Positions 1 to 9,956 of a DNA stretch of 12,498 nt are shown here, piece by piece. A model generated the notes under the pieces. It ran no database searches. It had not been told where the DNA came from and saw nothing but the letters and a program-made list of their open reading frames with translations. Position numbers and translations under genes: made by a program. Source of the DNA: Parachlorella kessleri (Eukaryota > Chlorophyta > Trebouxiophyceae > Chlorellales > Chlorellaceae); the NCBI GenBank assembly GCA_001598975.1, contig BBXU01000989.1, positions 1 through 12,498 of the forward strand. Direction: 5' to 3'. The stretch's first letter is position 1. Each line of letters opens with the position of its first letter.

Positions 1-160
1 GGTGGTGTGTGGGCGGGGGGGGAGAAAGGGGGCCTTCCTCATGCTCTGCTTTGCTTCTCCAAGGTTTTGCTTTGTAGAGTGCCATGCGATATCTCTAAAC
101 ATGTTATATTGCTGTAGTTGTGAGGCCCCTGGGTACACTGTTCTAGTTGACTCCTTGCAG
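1..160 (+). other. Probable intron (3' part) of the first gene
   Basis: This stretch lies upstream of the CTCCTTGCAG acceptor at 151-160. It begins with a G-rich tract (eight consecutive G at 15-22) and then turns T-rich. No exon with good splice borders was seen. A long frame is open from position 2 through 934, but it reads in a different phase from the coiled-coil exon and shows no family character. Confidence 0.45.
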
Positions 161-999
161 GGGCGCTGGAGGAGGTTGCGAGCCAAATGGCAGCCCTGCA
201 AGCCCATGTCTCCAGGCTCGAGCAGGCCGCCACAGCATCATCTGAGCATGCGCAGCAGGCCGCCGCTGCCGCCGCTCTCACTGCCGCACAAGCCCACCAG
301 CTGGCCTCTGCAGCCTCACAGCAGGGGCCTCATTTTGGCCTTGGCATGGAGGCTGGCATGCTACATGCAAGCCAGCAGTTTGGGCAGGTCAGTAGGCGCA
401 GCAGCCATAGCACGGCATATGAGCAGCCCTTGCAGGAGCGCAGCAGCAACAGCCGGCAATCGATGCAAAGGAGTGGCAGCCAGACAGGTGCACCTGCTGA
501 GCTTGCTGGCGCTGCGGCAGTGCAAGACGGCGTCAGGCGGGGCAGCATTGATGGGCAGGACTGGCAAGACTTACACCTACCTGCAGCTCAGTCTGACAAT
601 GAAGAGCCGGTCGGCGAAGAAAAGAGTCTGCGGGAGCTGTTTGGTTCTGGCGACTCAATCTCCTTACCCTCAAGAAGGTCTACTGCTAAGGAAGCGGCAG
701 CTGCGGGGCAGGTCAACCTGGAGGTTAGTGTTGTATGGAGCGCTACCCAGTGACAGACAGCAAGCAGGCCACGCAGTCCAGCTAGTGCGGTACTGTGCCT
801 TTTTAGTTTGGCGCCTGGGATGCGCACCATGTAAGAACTCGTCACACTGTCACCCAGAACGGCTACTCCTTTCTTGCGCTGAGTGTAGGAGGAGATTAGG
901 CAGCTGGAGGAAGCGCTTGCCAGCAGCGAAGTAGATGATGTGCAGAGGGAGATTTTAACCAGCTATTTGGAGCAGCTTCAGAACCAGCTGAGGACCTGA
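161..999 (+). CDS. 3' end of an unrecognised Ala/Gln/Ser-rich coiled-coil protein gene (partial, two exons)
   Basis: Two exons can be read: 161-723 and 889-999, joined by a 165-base intron (donor GTTAGT at 724, acceptor TAG at 886-888; an acceptor three bases further on is equally possible). Both junctions are phase 0 and the stop is TGA at 997-999. The first exon is preceded by a pyrimidine-rich CTCCTTGCAG acceptor ending at 160 and enters with two bases of a split codon, so the gene begins left of the window. The visible C-terminal part is about 224 residues. It opens with a short heptad-like stretch (ALEEVASQMAALQAHVSRLE), passes through Ala/Gln-rich and Ser/Arg-rich low-complexity sequence, and ends in an acidic amphipathic helix (QLEEALASSEVDDVQREILT) that looks like coiled coil. 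I do not recognise the family; a scaffold or cytoskeletal role would be a guess. No TGTAA was found in the 400 bases after the stop. Confidence 0.6.
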
Positions 1000-1406
1000 C
1001 ATGGGCCATGGGGTTGGTATAGTCCCATCCAGGGAATGGTGAGGACTGTTTTTTGTGCAATCTTGGCAGCATACCGTCATTATTACCATGCCTGGGATTG
1101 GGCAGCCCAGCTTTGTATGTTGTTACAAGCAAGCTGGCAACATGCATATATAAACAGCGAGAGATACATGCTGAAGACCTGGCTGGAACGCAGATGACAC
1201 CTAGTCCTAGTAGTACAGTGGGCTGGCAGGTCGGTGCAACACAAGCACTCTTTCAGTGGCGTGCTCTAGTCATGTCATGCACTGGGTCACGGTCATGGTG
1301 AGAAACCACACACAGTCAAGTCAGTACGGACGCAAATACCTCCGGCGCCAATGCAGCAACGCCTTAGCCCGGTAAGCACTAGCCCTTCCATACAGAGTAA
1401 AGTTGT
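1000..1406. other. Convergent 3' untranslated region between gene 1 and H2A.Z
   Basis: About 400 bases separate the TGA of the plus-strand gene (999) from the TAA of the minus-strand H2A.Z gene (1407). The stretch should hold both 3' untranslated regions. The only polyadenylation pentamer seen is for the minus strand (1123-1127). No further gene is supported here. Confidence 0.5.
1123..1127 (-). promoter_or_regulatory. TGTAA polyadenylation signal for H2A.Z
   Basis: TTACA on the plus strand reads TGTAA on the minus strand, about 280 bases past the H2A.Z stop codon. TGTAA is the common chlorophyte polyadenylation signal. It is the only copy on that strand between 1000 and 1406. Confidence 0.5.
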
Positions 1407-2871
1407 TTAGATGAGGGGAGGGGCACCAGCGCCGGGCAGGGCGCCGGGGGGCAGGCCCATGAGGCCCTCCTTCTTGCCCTGCTTGTTGATGAGGGACTTG
1501 TGGATGTGTGGGATCACACCACCACCGGCAATGGTGGCCTTGATGAGAGTGTCCAGCTGCAGCACACAAATCAGCGAGGGATGGGCTCCTGGGAGGTGGC
1601 ATGAAGTCAGCCGCCCGGAATATTAAAAAGAGTCACAATCCGATGCCACACATATACACAATCCCACTGGGCCCGCTCACCTGCTCTCCCCTGGTGCCAT
1701 GTCGGTGCACCAAAGCCAGCATACACACCACAAGCAAGGCGGCGGGGCAGCGTCCCAACCCAAGTGCATTCACCGGCCATGATCTTGACCTACCGGGCCA
1801 GAGGCCCACCAGTGCTCTGCCAGTGGCAACCACCAGTCCTAGACCAGCACTGTTGACCTTGCCAAGGCAAAGTAAGGTTACAGCAGCCCAGGCAACCCCT
1901 TGCCCTTGTGTTGATGCTTACCTCCTCGTCACCGCGGATAGCCAGCTGCAAATGGCGTGGGGTGATACGCTTCACCTTCAGGTCCTTGGAGGCGTTGCCG
2001 GCCAGCTCCAGCACCTCTGCACACGCCAACACGGTGTCCAACACAACATCATGACAAGGGCTGCCGCTTAAACATGGCGATTGGAGGCCACCCTTGCCCT
2101 TCAAACACACATACACCATTCGACAGCTTCACTCTGGCGTTTTTGTTCTCTCCAAACACCCGCACCATATCCAGCCTCAGGCAATGCGGCCTTACTACCG
2201 CAAGGCACGAACGTAGCAGCCCACCCACCAGCAGTGAGGTACTCCAGGATGGCAGCGGTGTACACAGCAGCGGTGGCACCGACACGACCGTTGGCGGTGG
2301 CGCGGCTCTTCAGCAAACGGTGGATACGACCCACGGGGAACTGCAGTAGGAGAAGGGCAGCGACGCTTTGTGGTGTCAACAGATACACAGCCAAACCTGT
2401 AGGCCTCCATACGGTGGCCTGCGGGCCGGCAGGCAGAGAACAGCCAACCATAGCAAATGTAACACAAGCAGTATTTGGCTCCGAGTTACTTCGCAACGTG
2501 CTTTTTGCGCAGGCTGGCACGGGCTCCCAGCGGGCTGGGCTGCGACCTGCTGTGTGGAAAGGCCGCTTCAGCACAGCACTCCTGACACCTCTACAACCTG
2601 CTTCACAAGCCACTTGCCTGCAGGCCGGCACGGGCGGACCTACTGATAGGCTTCTTCTTGTCGCCGCCCTTCATGATACCACCAAGGGTACCCTTGGCAC
2701 CCTGCACTCCACAGAGGCAAGGCTTGTCACGCACTCACCACAGCACAAGCTTGGCACTCGGGCAACACAGCAAAGGTGCTGCAGGTCAACCCTCATGAGC
2801 AGAGAGGCAAGTAGGGAACACAGGCAGGTACTCACCTTGCCGGAGAGGCCCTTAGCTCCCTTTCCAGACAT
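1407..2871 (-). CDS. Histone H2A.Z variant, complete five-exon gene
   Basis: Minus-strand exons: 2871-2836, 2701-2618, 2340-2229, 2016-1922 and 1556-1407. They join in frame to 158 codons plus TAA. The product replaces canonical H2A in a subset of nucleosomes, typically at promoters. What shows this: residues 41-53 [13 protein letters not shown], 58-77 [18 protein letters not shown] and 78-109 [17 protein letters not shown]...GDEE form the histone fold. [20 protein letters not shown] (110-129) is the H2A.Z docking-domain signature; canonical H2A has a different sequence here. The acidic-patch residues GDEE are present. Intron borders: 2835-2702 GTGAGT..CAG; 2617-2341 GCAAGT..CAG (GC donor); 2228-2017 GTGGGT..CAG, splitting the Glu78 codon; 1921-1557 GTAAGC..CAG. 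The start sits in a strong GCCACC context. Odd: the N-tail repeats SGKGAKG, and the C terminus runs about 19 residues (GLMGLPPG..., 140-158) past the usual end, rich in Gly, Pro, Ala and Leu. Confidence 0.95.
2341..2617 (-). other. GC-AG intron in H2A.Z
   Basis: The donor reads CAG|GCAAGT at 2618/2617 and the acceptor CTACTGCAG ends at 2341. The exons on either side give ...[12 protein letters not shown]..., exactly the conserved H2A.Z sequence, with no gap or insertion. The nearest GT dinucleotides in this intron start would shift the frame. This matches the known GC-AG class, whose donors otherwise follow the AG|GCAAGT consensus. Confidence 0.85.
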
Positions 2872-4968
2872 GGTGGCAGTGTCCTGCGTATTGAAGAGAA
2901 ACCAGGAAACAAATAAACCTCTGGTGGTGTGGACCAGATCCTTGGCTGTCTGGCAACGTTCAAATCGCTGATCACACCGCTAGGCTCTTTGACACCCCAA
3001 CAGTCGGCAAACACCAGACAAAAATACTCAAGCGACGCCCTGCCGCTGCCCACAGGGCCAAGGGGAGCACGCGGAGAGCACTTCCAACGCTTAAGGCTGG
3101 GTGGTCCCCCACAGGGCCCGCAAGGTTTGCCCTAGCCCTCAAAAGGTCCAAGTACCACAAAAGCTGTAAGAAGCGGACAAGCCAGGACCCCGAACGAGGT
3201 TTCATGTTGTTACCAGCTTTTAAATCATGCCCCCGGGCGCCCATTCCGGGCCTAGCTTCCCTCTAATACGACGAACTAACCTGGTTGTAGCTGGAAGAAG
3301 GGAGGGAATAACCAGGAAGTGCCGCTAGCGACCAAGTGTTGCCAAGGAAGGGACCCAGTCTCGAAAACCCTCGCATGGGGCAAACCCTAGACCGTCCCGA
3401 CTCTTCACTTCACCCAGCGACAGTCTCCTCAGAACTGATATCTTAGCGTATTCTTCTTCACCTGAAGTATATTTTGTGTTGACGGTATAGATTTGACACG
3501 GGACCCTGCGTAATAACCCTCATGCCTTTGCCCGACGACTCATCGAAGGGTCAAGCGGCTGGTACAAAACCAACGTCACAAGTTTTGCGCGAGCTTTCTT
3601 CAAAGTCAGGGCATAGCCTTGCGATTGTCAAGCACACATCACCACTTTCTTTCCTGGTTACGAGACGAACCTCACGCTGTTTCTTACAGCCCAGGTTGTA
3701 GGGAGTGCCAAGGCATCACTTCACTGTCACTTCTATATTTAGATTGAAAGGCACATTTATGTGGCCGTTTCTAGGACGGTAGCTACACTGATGACCAGTC
3801 CAAGGCAGGCGCCGGCGCATGCTGTTCACTGCAGGCACTGATGGCTTACTACGTCAATTGTCTAGCTAGAAATAGCAAAAGGTTCAGATACGGACGTGCT
3901 GACTCTTATATCGATCACATCAAAGCTAATTGGCTGTGTTTAACGCAGTCTTGTAGCAGCAGCTCCAAGCCGGTCAGCCCTCCTCCTCCAGCTCACCTTC
4001 CGCCTCTCGACAGACCGACAGAATTCAATAGCCTGTTGTCCAACTGCTGTGAACCTTCACCAGCGGAAGACGGTCTTTTCAGGCTACAATCAGCTGGTGC
4101 AGAGAGCTACAAGTAATGGAATTGCAGAGTGATAGTTAGTCAGTTAACGTGGTACAACAAGCGGAGGCGCAACAACTAGCTGATGGATACTCCCACATGG
4201 CCGTTGTGGCGGTGGTCCAAAGCTCCGTAGATGTACGCACTGGGGAGCCATATAACGTGCTTCGGCCTCAGCAAGGGAGGAGGCTGATGCCGCAGAGCTG
4301 CGCTGTCCAGGTGCCTCAAACGGGCAGGTTGATGCCATTAGGTCCCATAAGAGGCATTCTAGGGTCAGCTCAACAAGGTCACCCACCCTGCAAGTGCGCC
4401 AGGCGTCGCGGGGCCTTATTGAACCTTCTCTCTCTCACGCTCCAGGAAGGAGCCCGTACACTCTGCCAGTGGCGCTGCAACCCTGCAGGATCCCTCTCTA
4501 AGTCCCAGTTTGGGCAGGGTTGCAACAACGGATCAAGAAAGCATTCGCAGGCTGTCGCTGACTGTAAGCTTCCCTTTGTTGTAAAGGCTGATAGGTCATA
4601 TGAAAACATGAGAAGTCAGAAACAATTGCGGGTCACTGATGAGGTGAGGGACCGCCCCACGCCTAGCATTCCTGCCACCCCTTTTATGCTTCTGTCCAAG
4701 GTGAATGCTTTGGGTGCTGCCAGCCACGGTGGCACGGCCTCATGAATGAAAAGAAGACGGGGTTTAGACCTCTGACGACGCTACTGATTCGCAAAATACT
4801 GCAGATGAGTTGCTTGCTTCCCCAGTCCCCATGATGTGAACCAGACTAGGGACCTTGCTTGCAGTTGTGCACCTGCGCTGTCGCTGTAGTCTGCTTCTAA
4901 GTCTTCGACGGTAGCTTGATGGGGAGGAGAAGAGCAGGGCACGGCAAGAGGGGCGAATAAGTGCTGAG
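2872..4968. other. Divergent intergenic region (H2A.Z promoter side, WDR91 5' side)
   Basis: This interval of 2.1 kb lies between the divergent ATGs of H2A.Z (minus, 2871) and the WDR91-type gene (plus, 4969). The part at about 3250-3960 is poorer in GC than the exons and has no long conserved-looking frame. An AT-rich stretch at 2911-2923 (AAACAAATAAACC on plus) lies about 45 bases upstream of the H2A.Z ATG and could be a core promoter element, but no clean TATA box is visible. Open frames at 3841-4116 and 4149-4745 (plus) are Ser/Pro/Gln-rich and resemble no family known to me. A possible spliced chain ending at 4743 is described in the findings. No tRNA or other RNA gene was recognised. 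Confidence 0.5.
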
Positions 4969-7900
4969 ATGGACGCCACAGCCCTCCCCTACATAGATGC
5001 ACTGTTCAAGGAGTAAGTGAGAACGGCGCTGGTGGAATTTGCAGAGAAGTTAGGCCTTGAAACAAGTATCCTGTAGCAAAATGAGCCCTGAGCCTAGAGT
5101 GTCTGCCAGTGGCTCAGGTACCTGCTGTTCCGAGGCTTCCCCGAGACGCTCCAGGCTTTCAGTGCAGAGCTCAAAGCAGACAAGGCAAGCTGCGTACACT
5201 GTTTCCACCAGCATCCACTGTTGGCTGTCAGACAGAACGAGAACTGTCCCTTGCTCCCTTGCAACGTTGAGGGTCCGGTGTCTTTGCTGCAAGCAACACG
5301 CGGGAGTGCGGCATTCTGGACCCAAGAGGTTCCTTGCCTGCCTGCAGATCCAAGGGTTCCAGGTGGAGCACATCTGCAGCCTGCTGTTTCGCCGTGTCAT
5401 CCCCTCACTGCAGTGCACCCAGCTGATGGAGCTGCTACAGGAGCTGGACCAGCATGTGTACTGCCGGCTGGACCGCCACTTTGAGGAGACTGTTGGGCGC
5501 ATGGAGGTGGGTGGGGGCAACAAGTGGGTGGTAGGAACCCTGGTGCCGTAAAAAGGACTGCAGACTGAATCCCTTGTTGGGGTAATGCCCGGCCATCAGT
5601 GTGCTGCTGGCAGCCGATGCAGAGTTGGTGAACAGCTGCAAGCGGTGGGCCTCTGCAACAGCGGCCAACACCACTGCCAGCCTTTAATTTGTGTCGTTAC
5701 TGGGCCCTGGCAGGTGGCCATGGTGCGGTATTATGTGGTCACCGCTGTGAAAGCCCACCGCCTGGACAAGGTGAAGGAGCTGTTTGAGCTGTATGGGGAG
5801 CTGCTGCTGAGCGCCAAGGACGGGCCGGCCACCTGGTACCCCTGGTTCTCGCTGCCATACATCACTAAGCCGGAGGCCGACCCGCGCTTCCTGGTAAGTG
5901 GGTGGGTGGGACGGTGGGGATTGGGTTGAAGCTCGTGTGTACACTTGTCTGCATGAAGCAGGTCATGGTCACACGCATGCACCACCTGCGCTCACTTGTG
6001 CGCAGTACCTCTCATGATATCTGACTTCAGCAGCTGACGATGAGGGACCACAGGGACAGAGCCCTCCGAGTCTGCACCTGGGCCTTAAGGAGGTGGTAGG
6101 ACAGAGTCACTGAGCTTCCAAGGGCTACCTCTGTCCTGGCAGGCTTTCTTCACCCCCCACTGGGCATCGCTGGTGGAAACCTCCTTCCGCAACTTCCTGA
6201 CCCAAGCCTTTCAGCAGCTGCCGCTGCCTGCTGTGCTGCGCTACGATGCGGACCGTGCAAAGCGTGCGGAGCTCCAACGTGCCGTGGATGTGCTGCGCCG
6301 GGAGAATGCGGAGTTGAGGGCGCGGCTGGGCCTTGCCCCTGCTGTGCCTGCTCCAGGCAGCGCTGGTGGAAGCACGTTTGTCAGCAGCAGTCCCACCAGC
6401 CTGGCAGCAGCGACAGCGGCGGTGGCGGCAGCGGTGGCTACCAACCTTGCAGGCAGCCGGCCCGCCACTCCAGTGGAAGGGAACGCTGCTGCCGCTGTGC
6501 TGCACTTGCAGCAGCACCAGCAGCGGCGAGTGTCCTCGGGGCCCCAACTGCAGCTCCTTGGGCGGGCGAGTGGGGAAGCGGAGGACAGCACAAGCCACGC
6601 CAGCAGTGCCAGCCTGGCAAGCCAGGACGCGTGGATCAGTGAAGGGACTGTCGGCTCCGGCTCCCTGCCCCCGCCCCCTGCGGTCGGCAGCCAGCCGCCG
6701 CCGCGACAGGGGCAGGGGCAGCCTTCTTCACCCGGCGAGGCTGTCGCAGCGCCAGCGGACCCTGGTGCACAGGTCGGGATAGCGCATGGCCGTACGGCCA
6801 GCCTTGCTGACTGGCACTCAGGAGGGACGGCTTGGGAAGGCAGCCCCACGCGGGTTCCCTCCCAGGACCTGGCACATGCAGCCCAAGGAGCGGGAGCCAT
6901 AGAAGGCGGCAGCACTGAGCAGGTGGCAGCACGAGCAGCGGTGCGAGGGGTGCTTCAGCAGCGGGAGGTACTGCCTGGGGCCCACGAGGGCCCCATCACA
7001 TGCTGCGTCTTTGGGCCGCAGGGCACCCATGTAGCCTCGGCCAGCGGCAACGGTACCGTGCGCATCTGGGCGCCGCGGTCGTTGGCGGAGCTGGACAGCC
7101 GTGCCGGCGGCAGCGCGAGGGCCGCGCAGGCTGCAGCGCGCAGCGGCGGCTTCTCGTGCGGGGCCCCCGTCACGCGGCTGGCGTGGGACCGGCGGGGGGA
7201 CAAGCTGATGCTGGTGGGCACGCGTGGTAGAGGCATCAAGGCGTGGCACCTGGACACACAGCGGTTGGTCTTCCAGGTCAGTTGATGGTGGGCTGAGGAA
7301 AGATTACATGCAGCCTACGTGACACAGTGCCCTTCGCTGGTAACAAGTAGCAATGCGGACTTGTTTCCCAGCTGTGAACTTGCCTGGCGCGGGGGGATCA
7401 GGCTGGTTTGGTCGTGAGCTTGACCTGTGTGTGATCTGTGGTTGAGCAGCCCCGCTCTGTTGCGCACCCGCGCCCTGCACACGTGCCAGCGGTGTCGGTG
7501 TCACAAACCTCCCTCCTGCTCCGTCAACCTCTCCCACTGACTACCCCATCAGGTGGACTCTGAGGCTGAGGCTCCGCTGGTCACGGACCTGGCATGCAGC
7601 CCCGCCGACCCCACCTTTGTCTGCGCTACATCCGACTACGGCTTGCGCAGGGCGTCGCTGGCCCTCTGGAATATGCGGGCCTTCAAAAAGGCCCACACAT
7701 TTGCGCTGCCGGGGTCCTGTGGGCTCACGTCCGCCTCCTTCAGCCCAGATGGTCACCAGCTGGTGACGGCAGGTGCGCGTGCACATGTTACAATTAGGGC
7801 TGCTGGGAGTGTGTGAGCAGTGTGGGGAGATGGCTTGGGGACAGAGCGCGGGATAAGCTGGAGGTTACCCTGGGTGCAGCTGGGCATGGCCCTCCAGCGT

Positions 7901-8831
7901 GGCAAGTTACTGGCAACCTCACGGCTGTGGGCTTGATAGGTAGTGCATGGTCCTTGCCGAGCGCAGGAATGGGGTCAGGCACACCCTTGTTTTTGCCCTG
8001 TCTAGCCCTCAGGGAGCCACGAGTTAACCGATTTTTGATCGGTGGGACTGCAGTTCCTTCCCAGCTGTGGTGGGGGCAGCACCTAAAGCTGAGCGTGCTA
8101 GCCTGCGGGCCCCATCTGGAATCATGTATATCTAGGGTGGGCCACATGCCGCAAAGATTGACAGGATTTAAGGTGCCTAAGGCTCGGACACGTGCAGATG
8201 AGCAAGCCCCCCTGCTGCCGTGCTTCTTGCAGGCATCGATGGCAAGGTGCGCCTGTTTGACCCCACCAGCAGGACCCAGGTCATGGCGTGGCCGGCAGCG
8301 GACCCTGGGGTGCCCTTCACAGCCTGCTTCATGGGCTCCAGCCGCCTCCTAGCCACGCTCTCCGCGGACGGCTACATCAAGCTGTGGAGCACCGCCGTCG
8401 TGCGCGGACCGCTGGCCGGCTTGCATGTGCCGCTGTGCTGCGCAGCGGGCAGCGCTGGCGGTGGGGTGCCGTTGTTGGGTGATGCGGCAGGATCACCCAT
8501 CAGCAGAAGAGGCTCAGCCGGCAGAGCTGCCTCAGCGGCAGGAGGGGGTCTCTCGCAGCAGCCGGCACAGCAGCTGCCATGGCGGCCGCAGCTAGCGTGC
8601 AACCAGGCTGGCACCGTGCTAGCGGCGAGCTCGGGAACACAAGAGGTGCCGGTGGTGTTTGTGGGAGGGGGTGGTGAGGATCTGCGGCTGGAGACGGGGC
8701 TGCTGGGCCATGCGGGGGCAGTGCCAGCCCTGGACTGGCATCCTGACAGCAATACCTCGCTCCTCCTGTCTGGGTCAATCGACGGATCCCTTATATTGTC
8801 AGAATTGAGACAGCGCAGTGTAACAAGCTGA
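4969..8831 (+). CDS. WDR91: WDR91-type WD40 protein, seven exons, endosome maturation factor
   Basis: Exons: 4969-5012, 5118-5184, 5348-5506, 5714-5893, 6143-7276, 7553-7772, 8233-8831. They join in frame to 800 codons plus TGA; animal WDR91 is about 750. In animals WDR91 is a Rab7 effector that, with WDR81, restrains the Beclin-containing PI3-kinase complex so early endosomes can become late ones; the algal role is inferred. Residues 15-37 (EYLLFRGFPETLQAFSAELK...) are a LisH-like motif matching the WDR91 N terminus. Residues 91-170 hold the family-typical helical part (KVKELFELYGELL, WYPWFSLPYI, FFTPHWASLVETSFRNFL). A coiled coil covers about 188-213. A Gly/Ala/Ser/Gln-rich linker runs to about 415. 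WD40 blades follow: 431-459 (ending VRIW), 490-528, 529-582, 583-611 (GIDGKVRLFD), 628-654 (GYIKLWS) and 725-793, with a roughly 60-residue low-complexity insert after 661. In-frame TAG at 4912 and no intervening ATG support this start. The second intron likely has a GC donor. Confidence 0.88.
5185..5347 (+). other. Probable GC-AG intron in the WDR91-type gene
   Basis: The exon ends GACAAG and the intron starts GCAAGC at 5185; the acceptor CCTGCAG ends at 5347. Joining gives ELKADK|IQGFQVEHI, which keeps the spacing I know for the family (ADKEKGFRVDKI). The alternative GT donor at 5194 (GTACAC, poor consensus) is also phase 0 and would add three residues, Ala-Ser-Cys, so the choice rests on consensus and family spacing. 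Confidence 0.6.
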
Positions 8832-9497
8832 ACAGCAGGGTGTCTGAGTCGTTACCAGGTGACCAGGGGTTTGACAGCTGCACACAATCATGGCCCTTGC
8901 GTGCGCATAAAGGCAAACATGTACACTCAGCAGGAACATACAGGTCGAAAACAAGGCATGAGCTAGCAGGAGGCTGAAAAAGCAGCGCTGAGAAAAAGAA
9001 AAAGTACCCACGGAAAACATAAATCATGTAATGTTGTACTAATTCAAGGCCAAGTAATGTGTGCCTGTAAGCATGGACAAGCTCCAGGAAGACATGGCGG
9101 TGCAAGGGTTTCACACCCCGCATTGTAAGACCGCGTACCTGGCATCAAGCCCTAGGTTTAGAGGCTTGGGCACCCCACAGAACATCCCTTAACGCCGTCT
9201 CTGCTGAACAGAGGTTTGACCCAATTGAAGTTCGCACTACCTGCCACCATCAACTATCCCTACCACCTGCAATTTAGTTCAGGTACGCCCATGCGCCAAG
9301 CCCTCGCGATGTCCCTATCAATGGTTGCTTCCCGTGAAAGCGCACACCAGGACAGCATGCCGTTCACCTGCCTTTCACCAGCCGTACAGTACATATTTGA
9401 ATACATGCTGGCTGCCTTGTGTAGCCGCTCCTTCCTAGTCTACTCCACCGAAGAAGGTGCGCATACGGAGCTTTACTAGCTACTAAGGAAGGGCTCG
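8832..9497. other. 3' flank of the WDR91-type gene, convergent with the small minus-strand gene
   Basis: Nearly 670 bases follow the WDR91 stop with no supportable coding exon. Plus-strand TGTAA pentamers occur at 9027-9031, 9066-9070 and 9124-9128, giving a 3' untranslated region of about 200 to 320 bases. The remainder should include the 3' end of the small minus-strand gene, for which no TGTAA was found. An open frame at 9216-9479 (plus) has no recognisable domain. Confidence 0.5.
9066..9070 (+). promoter_or_regulatory. TGTAA polyadenylation signal candidate for the WDR91-type gene
   Basis: Middle of three plus-strand TGTAA copies (also 9027-9031 and 9124-9128) within 300 bases of the stop codon at 8831. 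Which of them is used cannot be decided from the sequence alone. Confidence 0.4.
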
Positions 9498-9956
9498 CTA
9501 CTTTGTGTGTATCAAGCTGAACTTCTTGGGCTTCTGCATGGCCTGCAGCAGGAAGCGACGGCTTAGTTCGCACTACAACCAACCCTTCCTTCCCCTCGCC
9601 TCGTGCATGGAAGCAGCGCCAGGATGGGATTACCTTCTTGCCTGCCAGCAGCTTTGATTCTACAGCAGGAGAAAAGCCATATCTCTTTTGGTATTGGTCG
9701 AAGGACAGGGTTTGCTTCGCCTGGCTGCCCTGGGGCTCAGTGTTGCCCGAGCTGTAACATAACCTTGGCATGGTAGATATGTATTGAGGCAGTCAACAGG
9801 GCTGCGGCGAGCTCTTGGTGGCCTAACAGTGACAATTCGGTCGGCCGATGCTGTCCCGCGTGCTGTGCCAACGTGGAGGCGCTGAGGATGGAAGGTCTCT
9901 CTTGCTACAGCCAGAAACTGCAATCCTGTGCTTAAGCCATACAAGATCTCGCTCAT
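9498..9956 (-). CDS. Possible small three-exon gene, 58-residue basic protein of unknown function
   Basis: Minus-strand exons: 9956-9943, 9751-9634 and 9542-9498. Introns: GTATGG at 9942 to TTACAG ending 9752; GTAATC at 9633 to CTGCTGCAG ending 9543. The phases agree: 14 bases then a split codon completed by C, then phase 0. The result is 58 codons plus TAG. The product starts MSEIF, contains LSFDQYQKRYGFSPAVESKL, and ends in a lysine-rich tail (AMQKPKKFSLIHTK). No signal peptide or membrane segment is visible. I do not recognise the family. The two downstream exons are the better supported part, because the strong acceptor, the phase agreement and the Lys-rich continuity across the junction fit well. 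The first exon is only 14 bases and is the weakest call. The gene would be divergent from the reductase, 113 bases away. Confidence 0.4.

Noticed and set aside
2..934. Long open frame of 310 codons at the left edge
   Set aside because: It overlaps the better supported coiled-coil exons in another phase, runs through their splice sites, and its product has no domain character.
2081..2971. Plus-strand open frame of 296 codons
   Set aside because: It lies antisense across three H2A.Z exons and two introns; its openness follows from the GC-rich histone codons on the other strand.
2955..2985. GTTCAAATC resembling the T-loop of a tRNA
   Set aside because: The flanking bases do not pair as a T-stem, and no acceptor stem or anticodon arm could be found around it.
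6241..6915. Minus-strand open frame of 224 codons
   Set aside because: Antisense shadow of the low-complexity linker exon of the WDR91-type gene; Ala/Pro/Ser-rich with no domain.
8028..8043. Small inverted repeat ACCGAT/ATCGGT with a short loop
   Set aside because: A six-base stem inside an intron of the WDR91-type gene is expected by chance and has no supporting context.
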